DNA from: Sipunculus nudus | Lineage: Eukaryota > Annelida > Sipuncula > Golfingiida > Sipunculidae | Assembly (NCBI GenBank): GCA_026874595.1 | Contig: CM049309.1 | Span: 21,610,033-21,674,032 of the forward strand | DNA: 64,000 nucleotides | Reading direction: 5' to 3' | In this document: positions 58,173 to 64,000 of the stretch, one piece after another | Numbering within the stretch: the stretch's first letter is position 1 | Layout of the letters: each line of letters starts with the position of its first letter | The notes under the pieces: model-generated | The model's input: the letters and a program-made list of their open reading frames with translations, nothing else | Told to the model about the DNA's origin: nothing | The model's database searches: none | Made by a program: the position numbers and the translations under genes

Positions 58173-60093
58173 ATGGCTCAGTTTCAAAATTCTATTGATG
58201 TCAGTTCTGCTTCGGTGTCCCAATTGGTCACCTATTTCACGGATATGCTGTCCCCAGCCACTATCCTCCACATTGTTCGGTTGCATGAGTCAACACCTGA
58301 TTTTGGCCTACCTGATTTGGCTCATACTACTGGTCTAGCGTTACCCTTTTGGGAGCGTCTTTCCCGGGAAGGCAAGAATTGTCTTTCGGGTAAGACGGGT
58401 GGGTCCCCGAATCCCAGCCCAAACGATTCCTCCATAGATCGAATCCTTCATGCACTTCCTACCGAAGCTGTATATGTCCCGCCTCCAAATATGTTGAGGG
58501 AGGTGTAAGAGGTGACTGTTTACCCCAGTCAAGAGGTGTGGGAATGCGAAGTGGTCCCAGTGTAGACCAAACCCAGCCTGAACTCGGTCGTCATGCTGGA
58601 GCCCCCAGTAATGAAGGCATTGGTCCAGCTTCAACGGCTGGATATTCCCAGCAAGGTATGAGCAACCTTGACGTGTTTACGATGATTGGGAATCCAGGTC
58701 CGCTGTCCACCCAGGGCGATATTAGGGGGAAGTATACTATCCAGGAACAAATGAGGGTTTTGACCCAGCTACAGGTCCCGCTTTAAGCGTGTGTCGGACT
58801 TCTGCCCCCTTACCAGTGAATTCACGCCCGGGCACTCAACCGGCCTCAGGTAATGTGGGTCCCTGTATCACACAGCGGGAGATGTACGACCAGGGCGTCC
58901 TCTGGGTTCAGCCTACTAGGTCCAGCCGAGTTAGCAACAAGAAACGGTCTTCAAGGCCTACGAAGAGTGTAGACAGACACGCACGGCGTCGCCGGCATAG
59001 GTCCAGTTCCTCTGAGTCAAGCGACTCAACCTCGGAAGAACGTGGCGGCACACGGCCCCGTAAGAAGCATCACCAGCGTCGGGTTAGGTCCATCAGCTCT
59101 AGTGATGGTTCGAGGCATAGGAGAAGGGATAACCGAGCCAGTTCTTACTCCGAAGATTCAGAATACTCTTGTTCACCTCACCGCCATGGCGTCAGAAGGA
59201 GAAGAAGGAGCCCAGACTTTATGAAGTTAGGCACCTTCACAGGCGTTAGGAATTGGAGTGGTTTCTTCTTCCAGTTCCAGAGGTTGGCAGACAGGCGCGG
59301 ATGGTCTAGACACAAGAAAGCAGAAAAACTTGTCGACTCTCTTGGTGGGAGGGCACTTTATTATGTCAGAGAACTTGAATTGTAAGGTGACTACAAACGC
59401 TTAACTAAGAAGTTAGAGCAACGTTTCGGCATGAGAGATGCACCCATCACAGTGCGAAGTGAGCTTCAGTTTGCAAGACAGGAGGACCAGGAGACCCTGG
59501 AGGAGTTTAGCGAAAGGGTTCACGTCCAGGTTATAAACGGTTTCCCGGGCGCCACAGAAGATACAATTCAACAGCTCGCCATTGAATACTTCCTGAGGGG
59601 ATGCGGCGACAAGAAAGCAGCACTTAGCGCCATGGGAAGGAACCCAAAATACCTCCACAAAGCTCTTCAATACGTGAAGGATGCCATCAACAACCACCGA
59701 GCCATTTATGGGAAGACACACATAGCCCGTAAAACGGTAACGTTCGCTGAGAGTGCAACGTCAGATATGGAAGGTCAAGTTGACACAAAGCAGGCCCAGT
59801 CGACAATATCTGAAAGGGTCAACCAGCGGAATGGCACACAACCCGAAACCAGCGACCAGGCCTGGGCGCAAATGAACAAACGCATTGACAGTCTGGAAGG
59901 ATTGATCAAGAAAGCCTTGATGGTGTCCAGACCCAGATCCGTAAGCCCAAGTAGGCCCCAGCTAAAGCCTGCTTATAGCGTCTGCTACAAATGCAATCAG
60001 CGGGGACATTTTCAGAAACAATGTCCAAATAGTGAGGGCAATCCTGCCCATAAGGAACCAGAACAGGGTTTAAAAGGCCAAGGGTTGCGTTAA
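58173..60093 (+). pseudogene. Gypsy Gag with Arg/Ser-rich segment, capsid core and CCHC knuckle
   Basis: ATG at 58173 (MAQFQNSIDVSSASVSQL), 8 bases after the putative LTR end. Frameshifts near 58500 and 58790 precede a segment dense in RS/RRR (58930-59220, RRRRHRSSSSESSDST). The capsid-like core is FTGVRNWSGFFFQFQRLADR, with a TAA at 59383, then EQRFGMRD and LEEFSERV, like retrotransposon gag. The zinc knuckle CYKCNQRGHFQKQC lies at about 59980-60022. Gag forms the particle that packages element RNA. The RS-like stretch upstream of the capsid is unusual. Confidence 0.88.
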
Positions 60094-60239
60094 ACGGCCT
60101 AGATGCAACCCAGTTATCAGAAGGCCATTTACAAGAAACAGAGGCTGACGAGGCTAATCATCAGCACTTATCGACCCCGCTAGGTGGAGCGGAGCAAGGT
60201 CAGTCTCCCCTTCAACGGGAGGACTCCTCTGTCAGTTCA

Positions 60240-60913
60240 GGTACTCAGGAACGTTTCTGTGAAGCAGAAGTCAAAGTATGCCAAACTCAAGGACTTACGT
60301 TAGAAGCCCCAGTTAAGATAAACGGGGTTGACACCCAGGCTGTGATCGACAGTGCGTCTCAAATCACTGTGATCAGCCTCAGCTTTTATGAAAGTCTACC
60401 CGAGAAGCCTGTATGCACAGGCACAGCCACCCTGAAAGGGATTGGCGGGGATGATTCGGCGCTAACAGCAGAGCGCGCCCCTGACACAACTATCCAGTTC
60501 GGTAGAAAGCGTACCATTGGCCAGTGTACATAGCCAAAATATCAGATTCAGTGCTACTTGGTCTTGACTTTCTACTGGCACAAAAGTGCACGGTTAATTT
60601 AGAAAACAAAACTGTAAGCTTACCGGGAGAGGTAGTACAGGCTTCAATCCGGACAAGTCCAGATAACGATATCTGTGGATATTCAGTAGTCACTGCAGCG
60701 GGGAGGGTGCTGCAACCCAATGCGGTGAGCACCATCCCTATAAGAGTCCTTAGTTGCAGAGTTGAAAATTGCGACTACTTAGTTGAACCCAAGTTTAGCC
60801 AGGCGGAACAATGGTCCCCCAAGATGCTCACTAGGGGTAGTGGGCGCATAGAAGTTTGCAATAGTTCCTGTGGGCGTGGCGACAGGAGTAGAAGGGATCC
60901 TTACATCCCTTAA
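60240..60913 (+). pseudogene. Gypsy aspartic protease relic
   Basis: VKINGVDTQAVIDSASQITV carries the catalytic Asp in DSAS rather than DTG/DSG, a variant seen in some gypsy proteases. Then LKGIGGD, a frameshift near 60530, and VLLGLDFLLAQKCTVNL, which matches the LGxDFL flap/C-terminal block. It would cleave Gag-Pol. Ends at TAA 60911 in this frame while RT begins in another. Confidence 0.82.
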
Positions 60914-62742
60914 TATCGAGTCTGCGGACTATAACAGTGCTCCGACAGGGGGCGCTATGCCGGTTCCACCAATGCCAGTGCCCACTGTCAGACGTGTGTC
61001 TGGAATTGCAGGGGACCAGTTAAAGGAGAATACAGAGGGCAGAGTGGTACCAGACCATCTGAAAGAAATTGTCATTCAGGTCAGGGAGACAGCATCAAAG
61101 GATCAGGCCACACAATTAGAGAAGCTCTTGCTAACGTACCAGGACGTTTTTGCTAAGCACGACCTGGATCTAGGTTGCTTGTCTGAGGTTCGCCACAACC
61201 TGGATACAATAGGCCACGCGCCAGTCCACCAACGTATGAGGAGAGTTCCAATCAGTTTCGAACTGGAAGAGAGGAGCCACCTAGAGAAGCTCCTAGCTGC
61301 AGGCGTTATCCGCCATTCTAATTCGGAGTGGGCCTCAGCACCTGTGATGGTAAGGAAGAAGGACGGAGGGGTTAGATGGTGCATAGATTTTAGGGCCCTG
61401 AACGAAAGGACAGTTAAGGACACCTACCCCTCCCCCTAATCGAAGATTGCTTGGATACCCTGGCTGGCACTGTCTATTTCTCCACTCTGGACTTAGCCTC
61501 CGGCTACTATCAGATAGAGTTGGAAGAAGAGGCAAAAAGGAAAACAGCATTCATAACAAAGTACGGGTTGTTTGAACACAACCGTCTAGCTTTCGGCCTC
61601 TGAAATGCACCAGCGACCTTTCAGCGCGCCATGAATCACGTGCTGAGGGGGCTCACGTGGTCCGAAGTCATCGTGTACATCGATGACATAATCGTCCTCG
61701 GTACTTCATTTGACCAACACTTGGCGAGTTTGGAGAAAGTATTCGAACGTCTGCGAACACACAACCTGAAACTCAAGCCAGGAAAGTGTGAGTTCCTGAG
61801 ATCTGAAGTAGAATTCTTAGGGCGGACCGTTAGCTACGAAGGCATCAAGATCACAGACGCGAAAACGGACATAATCAGAAGTTGACCCGTCCCTGTCACA
61901 AGGAAAGAACTCGAATCCTTCCTGGGATTCTGCAATTATCATCGCGCACACATCCGAGGCTATGCGGGAATTACTGCATGTTTGTATGAGCTGGTGAAAC
62001 CCAAATCCATTTTCATATGGTCTGAACAGCACCAGGATGCATTCGAAGCACTCAAGGAGCGGTTGACTTCAGCCCCGTGTTTAGCGCTGCCTTCAAAGGA
62101 AGGATCCTTCGTTTTAGATTGCGACGCCTCCGACTACGCAATAGGGGCTGAACTCTCGCAGTTGCAGAACGGCCAGGAGCGTACCATCTCATATGCCAGC
62201 TTTACTCTGACCAAGGAGCAGAGACGCTACTGTACCACCCGCTAGGAACTGCTGGCGGTAATACGGTTTTGTCGACATTACAGGCACTATCTCTTGGGGA
62301 GACCTTTTGTGGTAAGGTCCGACCACAATTGTCTGGCTTGGCTTATGCGTTTTCGGAATGTGGAGGGCCAGCTAGCCCGTTGGTTAGAGGAGCTTGCTAA
62401 CTATGACTTTAAGATCGTGCACCGGGCAGGCAATAAGCATTGCAACGCGGACGGCCTTTCCAGAATTCCAGCACCGCCATGTGAATGCTGCAGTGCAGGA
62501 GCTCGTACCCAAGACCTTCCTTGTAAGGGGTGTCAGCACTGCCAGAGAGCAAGTGAAAAATGGATCCGGTTCACAGAAGATGTAGATGATGTGGTTCCTT
62601 TGGCAGTCAGACATGTGAACTCGGGGTTACGGCCGGAGATACAGCTGGTGAAGAGGAACCTGGAGATGCGAGAGAAATTGACGGTTCCTCAGATGCATCT
62701 GGATGCCCTACAGCGACTGATTCAGGCAGTGAAGTGTCCGAC
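60914..62742 (+). pseudogene. Gypsy reverse transcriptase and RNase H
   Basis: RT: DVFAKHDLDLGCL, MRRVPISFELEE, VRKKDGGVRWCIDFRALNER, a one-base shift in the C-run near 61430, STLDLASGYYQIEL (motif A), FGL-stop-NAPATFQRAM (TGA at about 61602) and VYIDDIIVL (motif C, catalytic Asp pair, about 61676-61702). RNase H: FVLDCDASDYAIGAELSQ, a TAG at about 62243, ELLAVIRFCRHYRHYL, VRSDHNCLAWL and ELANYDFKIVHRAGNKHCNA. A further TGA is at 61883. All catalytic blocks are present, so the decay is by point nonsense and small indels. A frame change near 62735 joins the integrase. Confidence 0.92.
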
Positions 62743-64000
62743 ACAGAATCCATCCCGGACCAGACGCCTAATTGGCTGGAAGCTTACTCTTCTAATCAGC
62801 TGATAGAGATGCAGGATGCTGACCTGGACCTAAAGCCCTTTGTATTGTGGTTGGACAATGGAGAGCCTAAGCAGGCAGAACTGCTCCTCACTAGTCCTGC
62901 AGTTAAATCTTTGTGGGCGTGTAGGTCCCAATTGCAGATGAGGGGCGGTGTCCTCCATTATATGTGGGAAGGCGATGATGGGGCGCACCCCTTGTTGGTG
63001 GTCCCTGAAGGTTTAAAACAGGAAATCCTTGAACTTTGCCATGGCTGCCCCACGGCTTGGCCCCTAGGAAGAGATGAGACCTGGGCACGCCTCCGTAGGT
63101 CCTTTTTCTGGCACAATATGGTCAGAGACTGTGCACTGCATGTGGCACAGTGTCAAGTCTGCAACCGACATAAACGGCCTGTTAGAACTGCAAGAGCAGG
63201 ATAAATCAACTATCATTCCGGATATCCGATGGAACGTGTGCATCTGGACGTCCTGGGGCCATTTACAACAAGCACACAGGGTAACTCTTACATCTTAATG
63301 ATATGCGACCAATTCTCCAAATGGCTTGAGTGTGCGGCTATTCCTGACCAGACAGCGGAGACCGTGGCCAAACAATTCATCATGCATTTCGTCACCACCT
63401 TCGGTTGTCCGGTTATCGTTCACACCGATCAAGGCCGCAATTTTGAGTCGAACCTGTTCAAAGCGTTCTGTGAGAGGATGGGTATAGCCAAGACTAGGAC
63501 TACGCCCTACCACCCCTCTTCGAATGGCCAGGTTGAACGGCAAAACAGGAATGTGTTGCAGATGGTGCAGTGTATGATCCAAGGCCGAACTCGGGAGTGG
63601 GACGAAGATCTACCACTCGTCGTTATGGCTCTGCACTCGATGGTCAACCGAATGACAGGTTTCTCTGCAAACTAAATTATGCTGGGACGCGAGGTTTATC
63701 TACCCACTGATTTGATACTTGGTATGAATACAAATGAGCCCAGCCATACTCCTGAGAGCTGGGTCCATAACCTCACGAAGCGTATGGAGGCCATTCACCA
63801 TCGTGTGCGGGAGAAGTTGAAAGGTAACCTTGAGCATCAAAAACAACTGTACGACATTCATGTAAGAGAGGATCGTTTTGGGATGGGTGATGTGGTTTAC
63901 CTCCGTGACAGGTCAACAAAGAAGGGGCAAAGCCCGAAGCTTCAACCCATCTGGAAAGAGCCTTATCTAGTAGTTAAGGCAAAGCCTCCATTGTATTTAG
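62743..64000 (+). pseudogene. Gypsy integrase
   Basis: N-terminal zinc region HGCPTAWPLGRDETWARLRR...CQVC: the second His of the HHCC finger (normally in AGHLG) is Pro. The core has the DDE triad in HLDVLGPF, VHTDQGRNFES and SSNGQVERQN, separated as usual. Stops at 63202 (TAA) and 63673 (TAA) interrupt an otherwise single frame. The C-terminal part (MGDVVYLRDRS, KLQPIWKEPYLVV) resembles the gypsy GPY/F-type tail and continues to the window end. Integrase inserts the cDNA into the genome. Confidence 0.92.

Larger units (their letters stand above)
58166..64000 (+). mobile_element. Ty3/gypsy retrotransposon, degenerate, runs off the window
   Basis: Order gag, protease, RT, RNase H, integrase, the standard Ty3/gypsy arrangement. 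The GC content is clearly higher than the flanks. At least five frameshifts and seven in-frame stops break it. The 3' LTR is beyond 64000. Confidence 0.92.

Overview
This is AT-rich eukaryotic DNA with GT-AG introns, many microsatellites and a dense mix of degraded transposable elements. A lophotrochozoan genome, most likely a mollusc, fits best. That is inferred from the repertoire (Penelope-like element, L1/Tx1 and CR1-like LINEs, Ty3/gypsy elements, PIF/Harbinger, hAT MITE, small secreted sushi protein). It is not proven by a diagnostic gene. No rRNA, tRNA, CRISPR or prokaryotic operon was seen.

Left third (1-17762): two tandem copies of a nine-exon Ser/Thr protein kinase gene about 12.05 kb apart. 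Copy 1 lacks its 5' end because the window starts inside exon 1. Copy 2 is complete, 487 aa from the preferred start. Exon lengths and phases are identical and introns are near-identical, so the duplication is fairly recent. Both have HLD in place of HRD in the catalytic loop. Copy 2 has a hydrophobic N-terminus that looks like a signal peptide. The spacer holds a hAT-type MITE with a perfect 8-bp target duplication and a LINE ORF1 relic.

Middle (17763-29681): no intact gene. It holds a decayed Penelope-like GIY-YIG domain followed by a hammerhead-ribozyme-like fold, a four-unit dispersed repeat carrying nuclear-receptor DR1-like sites, a dead copy of a sushi exon, and a minus-strand CR1-like LINE.

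Right-middle (29682-53876): a gene assembled from splice sites and phase. Five exons spread over 23.6 kb give one open frame of 219 aa: signal peptide, three CCP/sushi domains and a short two-cysteine tail. Its introns are packed with insertions. Intron 1 has an L2/CR1-like fragment and an almost full-length antisense L1/Tx1-type LINE with a 17-bp target duplication. Intron 2 has a 21-copy 32-bp minisatellite. Intron 4 has an antisense gypsy element that itself contains a PIF/Harbinger element.

Right end (53900-64000): unidentified broken ORFs, an ORF1-like retroelement protein with stops, and a plus-strand Ty3/gypsy element (gag with an Arg/Ser-rich region, protease, RT, RNase H, integrase). 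The gypsy element is broken by frameshifts and stops and runs off the window.
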